From NCBI GenBank assembly GCA_026686845.1, contig JAIVEN010000028.1, positions 6,587,001 through 6,651,000 of the forward strand: 64,000 nt of DNA, given 5' to 3'. Under the pieces are notes generated by a model. It saw only the letters and a program-made list of their open reading frames with translations. It had not been told where the DNA came from and searched no databases. Every line of letters begins with the position of its first letter. Position 1 is the first letter of the stretch. Positions 22,500 to 35,600 of the stretch are shown here, piece by piece. The translations under genes were made by a program, and so were the position numbers. This stretch comes from Adenanthera pavonina. Taxonomy: Eukaryota; Streptophyta; Magnoliopsida; Fabales; Fabaceae.

Positions 22500-25345
22500 A
22501 TTTTTAATCAACATACTGATTTATGTACGCATAGAAAAGATTTAAGATAATACCAAATATCTAGCAATAATATGGAAACAGCGCTCGGCCCTTGCATTTT
22601 CTTTATTAACATCAGCCTGTGACTTTCTTTAGGCAACACTATCTGAACAGGATGTAAATCAGCATCCTCCACAATCTTCTGCTCCTTGATGATCATTAGT
22701 GATTTACAAAGAGCTTCTAATGAAACAAATAATTTTCCTTTGACATTCCCTTTAACCTTTGCAGAACTGTAGAACCTTGATCCCATAAAATAAACGTGAT
22801 ACTCAACCATCCATCTCTTCTCATTCCTATGTTTTCTTACTAAGACCTTAATGAGCCATCCACCCCAATGTCTGTAAGTGTAACTTCCTAGCATACTGAT
22901 GTCCTTACTGCTCTTCTCAAGCTTACTGATTGATAAAAGATCGTCCGATTTTTTCTGCAACCTTCTTGCCATGTGAAGCGCCCGATTGGTATCATTTTTA
23001 CCATTATGAACCAACTGATTCCTGAAGAACCAAATAACATACATGATATTACAGATGAAGGTTATCTGTAATATATCATTGAATTCTAAAACACAGGTGA
23101 GCCATGTTAGTATATTGTCATTGATCTCCAGAGATTTTATGCTCAATGATGATCCAAACCATAAAGCTCTAGCAAAGGGGCATCTTAAAAACACATGATC
23201 CATATCTTCAATTGGATGATTGCAAAAAACAGAGTCTGTCTCTATTTGTAAATGATGTTCCTTCAAAGTTTGATGAAGAGGAAGAGCATTATTTAACAGT
23301 TTCCAAATGAAAAGTTGTACCTTGAACTGAACTGGTATCTTCCAGATCTTATTCCAAGGAATCCTTCCCTGCAATGCATTGCCTTGATTATTGGAAAAAG
23401 ATTGAGATTTCATAATGAAGTCATATCCTTCCGCAACCGAATATAATCCTCTTGAACTATGATTCCAAACTATATTATCTAAAGCACCCGAAACTGATAC
23501 AGGGAGTTTGCAAATATTAAAGGCTATTTCTTCTGAATACAACAGTAGAAGGCGATTTAGGTCCCATGATCCTCTATTATGCAGAATAAGGTCAACAACA
23601 CTATTAAAAGTGACTAGTCGACCTAGCTGCATTGGCCACCAAAGGCGGTTGAATAAAGAAACTTGATAACCAGATCCAATCTCCCAACTGAGATTATTTA
23701 ATATGACGTCACTAGCCTTCATGATCGATTTCCGAATTATAGAGGCTTGTTGATTATTCTTTAGGGTTCCTTCTTCCTGAGCATTACAGTATTATGGTCC
23801 CAGCACCTGAAAAAAAATACCCTGCTTGTTCACTTTGATCATTCTCCATACAGCTTTGGCTAACAAAGCTGTATTAAAATATTCTATCTTCTTGAAACCC
23901 AAACCTCCTTCTTTTGTCTTTTTGCAAAGATGGTTCCAGCTTAACAAATGAATTCTATGCTGTCCCTCAGTGTCACCCCAGAAAAAATTTGCCATCTTCA
24001 TATCTATTTTGTGACAAATTGATTTAGGAAGTTTGAAGCATGATAACGGATACACCAGAGACTTCCAATGGTGAAGCTTTTTACCAATCTTCTCAATAAT
24101 TTCATTAAAAACCATGTTTTTGTTTCTTTTTGGATCCACATACATACCCAGATATTTCCCCAGATTATTAGAAAATTTCTCTTGTAATATTTTAGAAAGA
24201 TGACGTTTCTGAGCATGGTTCACGTTGGGGCTGAACACTAAGAAAGACTTGCTATAATTAACTGTTTGCCCTGCCATGATTCTATAAATCTCTAATATTT
24301 CCTCAACCTTATTAATTTGCTCCACTTTGCTCTGAAAGAAAAGGATGGTATCATCAGCATACATAAGATGAGATACCTGTAGGGAATTTCTGGAGATTTT
24401 GATGCCCTTCCATAAGCCCCGTCTTTCAGCCTTAATTATCAAGCATGAGAGTATATTAGCACATAAAATGAACAAGTATGGAGACAACGGGTCTCCTTGC
24501 CTAAGTCCTTGATGTGGAAAAAAGACATCTGAAATTGAACCATTTATGATTACCTGATAGCAAACCGATGTAGCAAAATTCATGATTCTATCAACCCATG
24601 TCAAAGGAAACTTCATTCTTATCAGAAGCGCTCGTAAGAATTTCCATGATATATTATCATAAGCCTTGGCAATGTCGATTTTTAATGAGCACCAACCTTC
24701 CTTGTTCCTTCTACAAGATTTAATTTTCTTCATTATCTGAGACAATAATGACATTATCTGATATTTTCCTCCCTGCCAAAAAACCATTCTGGAAAGGGGT
24801 GACAACATCATTCAGCACCACTTTTAATCTGTTGCACAAAACTTTGGAGATAATCTTATAAATTACATTGCATAAGTTGATAGGTCTAATGTCATTTAGA
24901 GATTGAGGTTTCTCAGTTTTGGGAATCAACACAATATAAGTCCGATTAAAAGGTTGCCACCAGTTTACCATGTTCGAAAAATTCATGAATCATCTTAAAA
25001 ATATCTTCTTTAAAAATGTGCCAGAATTTTTGGTAGAATCTAGCATGAAATCCGTCTGGTCCTGGAGAGCTATAAGCCTTCAACTGAAACACAGCTTCTG
25101 AAACTTCGTTCATAGAGATTTCTTTGCTCAGCCAGTTCAAATGAGAAGGAGTTAATGAAGGAACCTCAATTTCACTCAAGAAGTGATTAATATCTTCAAT
25201 TGTAGCATCAGATTTATCAACATATAAATGTGAAAAAACAAACTTGCAGCAGCCTTAATTATATTATCTCCTTCTTGCCAATTTCCATTTCCATCTTTGA
25301 TTCTAGAGATGTGATTAAGTACTCACCTTTTCTTGACCAAATTGT
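22500..25345 (-). mobile_element. 5'-truncated, broken L1-type LINE
   Basis: The minus-strand reading starts near 25345 with a pre-RT segment ('PGPDGFHARFYQKFW'). It continues through reverse transcriptase: 'RPINLCNVIYKIISKVL', 'QNGFLAG', 'IDIAKAYDNISW', 'GLRQGDPLSPYLFILC' and the catalytic YADD. A zinc-binding RT-associated domain follows ('WNKIWKIPVQFKVQLFIWKLL...C..H....DHVFLRC'). There is no endonuclease domain, so the 5' part is missing, which is usual for LINE insertions. Two frame changes (near 24960 and 24735) and one in-frame TAA (near 23790) break it. The C-terminal part runs to 22508. A clear poly(A) tail and target duplication were not found. Confidence 0.9.
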
Positions 25346-28300
25346 GGAAATATTTTGGCCAACATTAAAAAAAAAGTTTTATAAAGCTCGGATTTTGGTT
25401 TAAAAAAAAGAAAGAAAGCTCTGATTTATTCTTCTAATATTTAAAAATATGTCCACGAATAGAAAAGAAATAAAAAAAAATTAAGTTCAACGGAGTACAA
25501 ATAGATGAAAAGATATTAGAAAAAAAATTGTGAGTATGTGACTTCTTTATTAAATGTATATTTTTATTCAGTAAAAGGTATCGACTTCTTTAATATATTT
25601 AAACTTTGCTCAGACATATTTCTTAAGAAAAAAAAAGAGAAGAGAAGAAAAAATGGAACTGAGCCTAAGAAATTATTATGTACTATTCATGTTTGGCCAA
25701 AAAAGAATTATTTAGTATTCATCAGTTTTAGAACAATAAGTTCAAGGGAGGAATGATATTATTTAAGATTCTAAATGCTGTAATTTTTAATGAATTTTAT
25801 TTTTATTTTTTATATATGAACAAAATAGCCTACCCCAAAAAATATAGCCTACTCCCCCATTATTGGGAAATATTTACATTTTCAAAAATACTTGAAAATT
25901 GAGGACATAAAGCGAAGTGAAATGTTTGGCCAAAAAATAGTAAAGTGAAATAAAATATATAAACCTATTGTTTAAACATATTATGGGCTGATATAATATC
26001 AAAACAATAATTTACAATAAAGAATGATGCTAATTTATATTCTATTTATATATCAAGACATATATAGATATTGAATATTTTTAATACACTATATATATTG
26101 AATATTAATTGATATTGATTAATAATAATTTATCAACTGTGTGAGTCAAGTGGAAGAAATCCAATACCCCATTCAAGCAAGGCCATGGCTCCAAAGAGAC
26201 TGGAATTTTGCACAGTGCTTGAAAGAATGTTTGTAGGTAGTTATAAAATATTTTGGCATCATTCAGTACAATTCCAAAATATTGGAAGATTATACGGCGT
26301 CTCTTTTGACCTGATGAGAGGATAACAGAAGAAAGGGATAATTCTGTCCATTTAGATTTTAAGATCGTGAGGACATGCGTTAGCTAAAAAGTTGATAGGA
26401 CAGCATATGGTATACAGTTAGATAAAAGTAGAAAGGGACGATTCCAAAGCGATGATAAAAATTTTTTAATACAAAATAAGAATAAAATATTTCAAAGTGA
26501 TGATAAAAATTTTTTTCAAATTTTCTACTAAAAATTAAATATTAGTACCAAAATCCAATTTTTTCAAAGAAAAAGTAACTTGCAACAAAATTTCAGGGAT
26601 TCCATTAAGCACTGCTAGACACATTAGATTCCCTGAAACCCTTCCAAAGGGAATCTATGTTGGGAAGTACTCTCTCTATTCTAATTTATATTATACTTTT
26701 AACTACTACACGCGTATTAAGATAATAATTAGTAATCAAATTTTTTATTATTATTTCTCAAATTACCCTTGTTTAATAATACTTCCTACATAAATAAATT
26801 ACAGTCATTCTCTCATTTATTCTTTTTTCTGAGTTTTCATGGGCCATTGGTAATTGTGAAAAATAAAGCTTTTAAGGAACATTCTCCTTTATTCATTTAT
26901 AATTTGACTAAATCATTAAAGAATTTTCATTAAATGCATTGGTAATCGTAGAATATATAAACTTACTTATTAGAGGCAATACTGGAAAAAAAAAGCACAA
27001 TGTAATCCGTGCAATACACTATATTTTGAAACATGAATTTCTAATAATAGTGTACCATATAATAAGAGGTAGTATTATCTTTGGTTGTGCTTGCAATTCT
27101 TGCGTAAAAATCATGCTATTCTTCTCTTTTCTGTATCGTTCCAATTTGATGGGATGTCCCAAAGGATTATGAGTTCCAAAACTGAATGTAGCAAATAAAC
27201 AGTAGGATAAAAAAGCACCAGAGATTCCTGACTACAGAGATGGAGTCCACCCTTCTCTATGGAGCCAACCGCCGTTAATACTTAACCTCACTAGGTTTAG
27301 GGTTTCCTCCACCAACCTAAAAACCACAGTCAATTTGGTTTCCTCCACTACATTTATCTCTTCTTCCTCTCCTTTTCTAGTTCTACACTATTCAGGTTAA
27401 ACTTTAAAAGTTTAAATTTATTTATATATTTATTTTCAAAATTTTAAGATATCAATAATACCTTCATAAGATATTAAATCTCAACATTCCAAATCTGACC
27501 TAAACAGTACAGATTAAAAGAGAAGAGGGCGAAGAGAGAGGGAAGTGGAGAGCAAGTCCTATTTAAACCCTAACAGATCATGCAAGAGTATCAGATCAAA
27601 TGTGAACTGTGCAATCTAACCTCAAGATATCATAAACATAAGAAGGCCTTGCTAGGCTTCTGTGAATGAAATAGTTTACAAAGTTACAAGTGAAACAGCT
27701 GATATGCTTGCAAGTTCAGAGATCCTAATTTAGAATCATGGGCAAATATGCTGACAACTGTAGCATCCTATTCAACACAGGGACAGCAAGAATCAACGTT
27801 TAGAGATTTCGACGAAATTAAGAATTGTGGCCGGAGACAAGGAATACTAAGCTAAGAAACAGAATGAAGCGATAAAATCCTAAAACTCACCAGAAAAATG
27901 AAAAATATTGTACTTGACCACATTGTCAGCCAAGAAACTTTGCATCCCCAGAAAAATTAGATAAGATATCAAACTGACAAGATATGACACCCAACAATAG
28001 CAAGGAATTACGAAGTCTGAGTTTCACATCCCTTGTTTCTTTCCCAGATATGACACCGTAATTGGTAGATCTACCATTTGCTGTAGGATGCTTTGAAAAT
28101 GCAAGAGAAACCAGATCAGATACCAAAACATAGCTGAGAAATCTGCCAACTTCACTATGAGAGTGAAACAAAGGAATTTTTCAAGTCATGTTGCTTTTGA
28201 AGTAATAATTAGAGAAATACAACCTTGAATCCCAACTTGGAGCAATCCAGTACCAGATGCAAAATTTCTACAAGGTTTCATTAACCAACAAACATACTAC

Positions 28301-28368
28301 TATTTACTTTGTGTTTGGTAGCCCTACAGCTCTTTACAGAGACAAGGAAGCACTTAAGTTTCAACATA
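25346..28368. other. Gene-free stretch
   Basis: This is AT-rich sequence without a supportable gene. A minus-strand frame at 27926-28171 (81 codons, 'SKHPTANGRSTNYGVISGKETRDVKLRL') is more balanced in composition than its surroundings but is not recognised. A single MITE-like end ('tactctctctattctaa') lies near 26667, with no partner found. Confidence 0.5.
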
Positions 28369-28386
28369 TTCAAGCTGGAATGTTTT

Positions 28387-28547
28387 TTTTTTTTTGGTAG
28401 AAACCACAGGTATTCTCCTCTTAGAGACAATTTTGTTCAAGGTACTGTTTGGCACCAAATCTGAGCACCTCTCCCAGCGGAAATTCAAACCTTGATTCAT
28501 CACATTGTGAAGAACTAGCCCCTTCCGCTATACTTAACCCCCGTTGG
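28387..28547 (-). mobile_element. tRNA-derived SINE with 18-bp target duplication
   Basis: The flanks TTCAAGCTGGAATGTTTT at 28369-28386 and 28548-28565 are identical over 18 bases. On the minus strand the insert begins CCAACGGGGGTTAAG and contains TAGCGGAAGGGG, which fits a pol III A box. About 40 bases later is GGTTTGAATTTC, a weak B box. It ends in a poly(A) run (T run on the plus strand at 28383-28395). Its length of about 160 bases and lack of coding fit a plant SINE. Exact ends are blurred by the T run. Confidence 0.8.
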
Positions 28548-28565
28548 TTCAAGCTGGAATGTTTT

Positions 28566-29652
28566 ACTTAAGTTGCCCCAGGCAACTACAGGAAAACTCC
28601 CGTTTGGTAAATACAATGGAAAAAAAAAAATGGAATGAAAAGTAAAACGAATAAAGTAATTTTGATGATAGACAATAACTCTTGTATCTCTTCTTTTAAA
28701 AAGGAACTAAAAATGTGAAAGCACAGCTTAAAAAGCTTATAATAAAGATAGCAAAACAAGGAAGGAAAGGAAATACTTCCATTATACCAATTGCGCCCAG
28801 ATATTATCTCAAGAGGAACAGAGAGTGCAAGAATCAGAATTTCTTGAATAGATTCTGTTCAATGGGTTTAACTACAATAAAGGATGATAGGGAAAAACCT
28901 GAAATTCAGGTACTTTACCTTAATTGCGTTATAACTAAGTAATTAAACCAATTGATCTAATAACACATTCTAAGTTACTGGTTATATTAGAATCACACAA
29001 TCTGTGTAAAAAGGAAGAAACTAATGATTTTAAAAAGTAGAGTACAATCTTACAAGACAAAACTAACCATGAATAGTTACTTTCATTTTGTCAAGAGCAC
29101 CTCCAACAAAATTGCAGGGATAGGCTTTTCTGACTAAGCAGAAAAATTGTTCAAAAATAACAAATGAAACCGGCTTAAAACGGTTTGCTATACCACACAC
29201 AATTAGATGACATCAGAGAAAGTAGCTTTGCAAGTTGATAATCTGACCAAGCAGCAATTGCAAATTTCGATTACAACCACTAAGCAGAATGAAGAAGCAA
29301 AATCTAAACCAGATCAAGAACACTTTCAATGCTTAAACAAAATAGTGTGGCCACCTAATATTAAAAGCCACATCAAAGCTGTTACAGGAGACTAAAAGCA
29401 AGTCTCAGCTTTCTTTCTGTTTGCTTAAAATCTATCAAAAGAATGATAAATTTTGAGAAGACACCCTTCATCCGCTGTATCCACTAAGACTAGGATATAA
29501 GAAACTTGATTGCCTTTTACAACAAAGGCCACCTCCCCTCATTCACCGAATAATAACAATCTTTAGTACTACCCTACCTATTGATGTTAGATACCCGTGC
29601 CAACCTCCACCAATCAAACTACCTCCAACCTCCACTAGGATTCTGAATTCGA
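28566..29652. other. Gene-free stretch downstream of RPI
   Basis: No gene is supported. The small plus-strand frames at 28715-28942 and 29207-29395 run antisense to the RPI transcript region and have no motif. The last few hundred bases probably contain the RPI 3' untranslated region. Confidence 0.5.
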
Positions 29653-30465
29653 TTACTTATTTTTTATGGTTATCCCAAGTTCACCTGCAACAATGACTGT
29701 AGTGGCCATGTCCAGAAACATTCCATGCTCCACAATGCCTGCAAGCTGCAGAATTGCATCACTGGCAACCTTCAGATCGCCAATACTCTTCTTGAAATAC
29801 AAGTCTACAATGTAATTTCCATTGTCAGTTACAAATGGCTCGTCTTTCTCCCCAAAGGTTCTCAGCTTAGCAACACAACCTGACATTTCAAACAATTTTT
29901 GCAGCCTTTCAGCAGTGAACTTCCAACAAAAGGGAATAATCTCAACAGGCATAGCTAATCCACTACCTCCCAAATACTTCACCAACTTGGACTCATCCAC
30001 AATAACAATGAACTTCTTGCAAGCACCCTCTACCATTTTCTCTCTCAGAAGCGACCCACCTCGCCCTTTCACCAAGTTCAAATAAGGATCGACTTCATCT
30101 GCTCCGTCGATTGCAAGATCGACGATAGGGTGCGAATCGAGATCTGATAAGGGAATCCCCAATGAAACAGCCTGCTCGTGGGTCTTTTTTGACGTGGGTA
30201 TTCCTATTATGTTCTTCAGCTTGCCTTGACGCAAAAGCTCGCCGATTCGGTCCACTGCGTGCTTCGCCGTGGACCCAGTTCCCAAACCCAGAACCATGCC
30301 AGATTCCACGTACTCAACGGCTTTGTAGGCGGCGATTTTCTTCAATTCGTCCTGTGTCAGAATCACAGGAGGAGACAGGGACGATGATGGTGAGGAAGGA
30401 ACCAAAAGACCCGTCTCCATGGCTACTTTCTCAGACGCAATGAAATGGGGATAAGGAATAGCCAT
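29653..30465 (-). CDS. RPI1: Ribose-5-phosphate isomerase, type A
   Basis: The enzyme interconverts ribose 5-phosphate and ribulose 5-phosphate in the pentose phosphate pathway. The 270-residue intronless frame has all the family marks: GTGST at 62-66 (phosphate-binding loop), DGADEVD at 120-126, KGRGG at 133-137 with the catalytic Glu in 'REKM' at 142, and 'VDESKLV' near 157. It ends 'VIVAGELGITIKNK'. The N-terminus is short and lacks a long transit peptide, so it resembles the cytosolic RPI1/RPI2 type rather than the plastid form. A second Met at residue 16 could be the start instead. Assignment to RPI1 rather than RPI2 rests on an inferred RPI1-PILS2 neighbourhood shared with Arabidopsis. 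A tiny upstream ORF (ATG plus three codons) lies about 30 bases before the start. Confidence 0.93.
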   Translation of the reverse strand: MAIPYPHFIASEKVAMETGLLVPSSPSSSLSPPVILTQDELKKIAAYKAVEYVESGMVLGLGTGSTAKHAVDRIGELLRQGKLKNIIGIPTSKKTHEQAVSLGIPLSDLDSHPIVDLAIDGADEVDPYLNLVKGRGGSLLREKMVEGACKKFIVIVDESKLVKYLGGSGLAMPVEIIPFCWKFTAERLQKLFEMSGCVAKLRTFGEKDEPFVTDNGNYIVDLYFKKSIGDLKVASDAILQLAGIVEHGMFLDMATTVIVAGELGITIKNK

Positions 30466-30865
30466 CCTTTTGGCCCTTCAAACAATCAAATAAGAATCAT
30501 AGGACAAAACTTTCAAAATCCAGAAACTGGATAAGCCAATCAAACTTGAGATAGAATCAAATCAAGACAAAAACGTCTGTGGCAAAGAAGCAGATTCAAG
30601 AATTGAAAAGTGGGCTTAGAAGAGAACGAACCGAACAAACAAAACCCAGGTCCCAGAAAAAGGTAAAGCGATATTGAATATCAGAAGAAGAAAAAAAATC
30701 TAGGAGATATAGCGGAAGAGGGGGCAGAGATAATGGTTTTGTAATTATAGAAAATGTGTGGTGGTGGAGAGTTAGTCAGATAAAGAAAAAAGGAAGCGGA
30801 TGATAGGGTTAGAGCGGAGAAGTGGCGGATTCGTTTGGCTCAAGAGAAAAAGGTTTTGGGTTCGC

Positions 30866-30874
30866 TATATATAA
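30866..30874 (-). promoter_or_regulatory. Likely TATA box of RPI
   Basis: The minus strand reads TTATATATAGC about 400 bases before the RPI start codon. This would give a leader of roughly 370 bases. The leader is pyrimidine-rich, as plant 5' untranslated regions often are, and may contain an intron that I cannot place with confidence. Confidence 0.45.
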
Positions 30875-31044
30875 GTAAGAGGGGCTTGGGAATTGGGATG
30901 GTGGAAGAGAAAAAGTAGTATTGGTCTGGTTCGAATACAATTTCGAAGTTCGAAGATGATTGGCTTATTTCGCGCGGCAGATCGGAGAGGGAGATTCGCG
31001 GAAAGAACCAAATCCTTTCACTACCGCAGATCTTAATGTGCAAT

Positions 31045-34000
31045 TAAGAAAATTAATATCAATATTCATTAAAAATTAAAATATTACTCCATTGTCCCAT
31101 TTTAGTTGTCAATATTGAATAGTTCATTTCTTTCAATATAAGCTGACGTAAAATCAAATGGAGTTAATATAAGTGACCGAGGTTGTTACTTTTTAATCAG
31201 GAGTTTAATTTTTATTTTTATGTATAAAGTAAATTTAATTAAAAATAATTTATTTTTCATTTTCAATATTTTAAGAGAGATTAGTCTTTATTATGAAGGA
31301 AAATATTCCTAATTCATGATAAAGAGAAAAAATTACACTATCACTTATGAGTTTTTAAACTTTGGTTAATATTTTAAAAATTATTTTGGCAACACGTGTT
31401 AATGAAAAATTAAAAAAAAGAGAGAGAGAGAGAGAACCTTGTTTATTGTTCATAAGATGAGTTGGATCAGAAGGCTTATACCTCAAAATTTGTGTTGAAT
31501 GCGCCCAGCCTGCCTAGTTGAGTTTTTTTCCCCCTAAATAATGCTTGCAAACTCGACGGCATAACTATTTTATGTCAAAAATAAAATAAGATATTTATTA
31601 ACAAAGAGTTTTAAAATATAAAACATATAATATATTAATATGTTTTGTATGGTAGTATATTCAACTTATATTTTTTCTTATTATAAATAAAAAAAATTCG
31701 TTCTGACCTTATCATCAATCTGGTGGATAATAAAGAATCAGGGACCAGAAAAGCGTGTGAGAAATAGTGAAATACTTGTCCATTTAAGACTTCCAAGTTG
31801 AATATAAATGAAATAAATGCGAATCCTTCCTTTTTAAAAGAAAAAATCAAGCGCGATACCGTTCAGTACTTTAGGAAAATAATTACATTATACTTATCAT
31901 ATATTTTTGAAAACTTTAAAAACAAGTAACCAACAAGTTATTTTTTTTTGCCCAAACCAACAAAATTCAATACAGTTGATAAATAGATGTTATATGTATA
32001 GAAAAGACATTCTAGGGAGAGGCAAAATATACTCTTGTAACTTACCACCAAAACAAGAAGTAACTAAGAAAGTTTTACTTTTATCCTTTACTAATTGAGT
32101 GATGATGAAATATCATATTTCTAATAATAATTATTAAATAAAAATAATATATATTGAATAATTTATTTAATTTCTTTAATAATGAATACTTTTTAAAATA
32201 ACTTAATTTTTGTCTAATTCATAGTTAATAAATATTAGTGTGCTCTCTAAGCCCAACCCAAATTACAACAAGTAGATACCATGCTATCGGGCCAAGTATA
32301 CACTAACCGTTGATATCAAGAAAATGATTAAGTGTCTGTTTAAAAAATTTTCGGAGTTAGTAAAATTACATTTACAAATATGTTTTTGACTAATTTTATA
32401 TTTATCTTATTTTAAAAGGCCTTCTTGTAAACTTACATTTATTTCAAAATATACTTTTAGTTAACGGGAAGAAGTAACTTTTTAGTTTATAATCGTACTT
32501 TTATTTCACAATTATTTTGTCAAATTTATTTTTACTATAAAAAAAATATAAATATAAATCATGTTACGACAAATTTATTTTTATCAAAACTTTATCTTCA
32601 TAAACTTTATTTTATTTCAATTTAAGTTTACAAACTAAAAAACAAACAGACTCTAAATCCGAAATTGCACCACTTTCTCCCTTTTTGCAAGATATGACTA
32701 CTTCCAAGTGAATGGATGAGTGCTCTGGTTAGTGGGAGGCATGAGTGGGCAGTTAGTATGTATATTCCAAAGCAACAATGGAAAATGTACACAACTAGAA
32801 CACACACAGACTAATTTCCAGTATCCAATTTATCCAATCATCTGTTTGGCAATCCTAATCAAAATGTCATCGCTCATAGCTTAAGTTTTTATAAAGTACT
32901 TTTGAGCTCCTTAGCTCGAATGGGTCCAAGCTCACACGATAATGGGATTTAGGTCAATTATGTTTCTTTTCCACTTGTCTTTATGGCATTTTGTAGTTTA
33001 TCTTAAAATATTCAAGAAAATTGTGATAAAAGACTCCAAATATGCATAATATTTGATTTAAAAGTCATTATTACATTTATTTTTAGGCAATTTGCCTATG
33101 GCACGCTTGATGCATGATTTGTTTGCCTTTAGTTATGATAAAAAGCCAACAAAATCTAATGATAATTAGTAATCAATATATTATATATTATTCACAAACA
33201 ATAAATAATATGATTTTTTTATAACATAAATATTACAATTTTTTATATATTACTTTATATGTATTTTATATTATTTATTGTTACAAAAAATTGTATTATT
33301 TATTTGAATAGAATAGACTAGAAAAAATTATATAAAGTCTTAAAAACAAAATCATGAATTCAAAATAACTACTCAATTTGGTCCGAATAATACATAAATT
33401 CGGATTGATAGTACAGCTCTAAAAAATAATTCCACAATGTTAGTGGCAGTCAAACGAAGGGAGGAGTGTGTCGATTGCTTTTGGCGCAAGATTGTCGGCA
33501 TATTCGAATGCTGTGGAGTCAATGCATTGACTTCCACCACTGTCTTTTTTTCCTGTTTGGCTTTTTATTATTAATTTTTTGGAGTTATTTTTGAATCAAA
33601 ATTTAATTTAAATAATTTTTTATTAACACCAAATGAAAAAAAATAATTTAACATAAAGTGGTACTAATATTCTATTTATTTAAATTCAAATGTGTGTATT
33701 TCTTATTAATGTGGGAACTAAAACTCACTACTTTTAGTACAGATAAATTTAGGGTCTATTTGGTATTACTATTCAAACCAATGTTTAGGATTAAAACCAA
33801 GTTTAATATAGTTTTGAGTGTGTTTGACTAATTTTTATTTTTTTATTTGAAAATCATTTCTACTGCAAAAATGAGGTTTTCGAAGAAGCAATTACATACC
33901 TGCTTTTCTATTCTGCTTCTTTATTTTTATTTACATTTATTTTAAATTCAGATAAAAATAGATCAATAAAAATGAGAAAAATAAAAAAATTAAGAAAATA

Positions 34001-35057
34001 AAATTTTTATAAAATTTATCCTATTTATTGATCAAAATGTCCCTTTAAAATTTTAATTTCTATAGATCATGACTTGGAAGAAAATGTTATATCAGATATA
34101 TTTTATTCCCAATTAAATAATTACAAATTAAATTTTAGTCTAAGGATATTAAATTAATCATGATATAGAGTTTAAACTTAATTTAGAGGAAAATTATAAG
34201 TTTTGTCAAAATCAATTTTCAAATAAATTATCCAAATATAAACATGTTAATGCAAAATCAATTTTTTATCATAACTACATTGTATAACCAATTCTACAAA
34301 AACTTATTTTTAACTAACTAATAATCAAATGGGCACCTAATCAGGTAAAATCTAAATAAATTAAAGACTCATAGAAGGGGAAAAAAACATAACATTAAAA
34401 TTCATTTCTATTATTTGGCCCCAAAAAATAATAGAATTTATTTATTTTATTTTTCTTGAAGGTTAATTAAATGCATTTTATATTATTTTATTTTATTGGC
34501 AACCAGAAAGGTGGGCCATCCTTGCCGGTGGTCAATTGGTGAGGTGCACGCAAAGCAGAGGGCGATCAGGATTTGGTCGTTGGAACTTTATTTGATTATT
34601 ATGTCTCATGCAACATTGTCATCTTGACAGTGATATAGTCTCTTTTTCATAATATAAAACAAAGTGTTTCTAAGAATTTTATATTCTACATAATTGTATT
34701 ATATTCTTAAATTTAAAAAAAATTAATTTTATTCCTATTTATTTTATTTATATTTATTGCTCCAATATAAATTATAAGATTAATTATTAAATGAATGAGA
34801 AGTAAAAAAGATAAATTAGTGTGTGACACCTTATAATATAAATTAAGAAAAACCCTTTAGTTTGATACACTGAATGATTTTTTATGGAATATAAATGGGA
34901 ATGACAATAGGAATATATATATTAAATGTATGTTTAGTATGTGAAGAAAAGATTATGGAAATAACAAAACAAGACAAAAAAAAAAAAAACTCAAATGCCA
35001 CTACATAAAAAAACAAGTTTCCTTACTTCTTCATTTCTTCCTCCTCGTCAACCACTA
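31045..35057. other. Gene-free AT-rich stretch
   Basis: No gene is supported in 4 kb. It contains a GA microsatellite at about 31419-31434. A weak inverted-end unit at about 32334-32654 has ends 'gtctgtttaaaaa' and, inverted, 'gtctgtttgtttt'. Several homopolymer runs are present. Frames are short and of biased composition. Confidence 0.55.
33749..34340. mobile_element. Possible MITE
   Basis: The left end reads TTAGGGTCTATTTGGTATTA and the right end, inverted, TTAGGTGCCCATTTGATTAT, a partial match over about 20 bases. The 'TTTGGTATTA'-like ends and AT-rich interior are MITE-like. No convincing target duplication was found. Confidence 0.3.
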
Positions 35058-35600
35058 AAACTGGTAATATGAGTCAAGCCCGGCAAATCAGTCCATTTAA
35101 CTTAATAAAATTGGTGGGTTGTGTTTTAAAAATAATAGTCTGAATATAAAACGGGCTTTTGTGCCTGAGTTCATTTTGGCCTGAACCCAGATGGGCTAAC
35201 CTGACCGAGCCATAGGCTAGCCTATTCTCTTTTATTTTTTTAAATATTAAAAAATATATATTATTTTATTAGTTAGTGCTATATAAATTGTAAGATTTAA
35301 ATATTATGTTGATTTTTATTAAATAATGATAATAATTAATTGTATTAATTTAAACAATTCTATAAAAAAATACAAAATAAAAAATATTTTTAAAAATAAA
35401 AAGCCATGTAGGGTTGTATTAATTTAAATTAATTATATGAAAAAAATAAAAAAAATACTTGAAATAAAATAAAAGGCCATCGAAATCTAATCAAATGAGC
35501 TCGAGCTTGAAAATTCAAATTCATTTTGGTAAATGGGCTTTGTGACCCGGCCTGTTTTGGGCTCAGCCCCTTGTTTCGCCAACACTACCAGCCATTATCA
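35058..35600. mobile_element. Possible hAT-like short element, second member
   Basis: Words such as 'aaacgggctttt', 'gggctaacc', 'aaatgggcttt' and 'cccggcc' flank an AT-rich centre, in the same style as the element at 18249-18782. The ends do not form a clean inverted pair and no target duplication is clear, so the limits are approximate. The 73-codon frame at 35533-35754 is not convincing as a gene. Confidence 0.35.

Noticed and set aside
23792..24811. LINE reverse transcriptase as a host gene
   Set aside because: The frame is one of several pieces of a single broken LINE with a stop and frameshifts; no independent start or promoter.
30925..30945. GGTTCGAAT word suggesting a tRNA gene
   Set aside because: No A box or cloverleaf fits around it; it lies upstream of RPI in promoter sequence.
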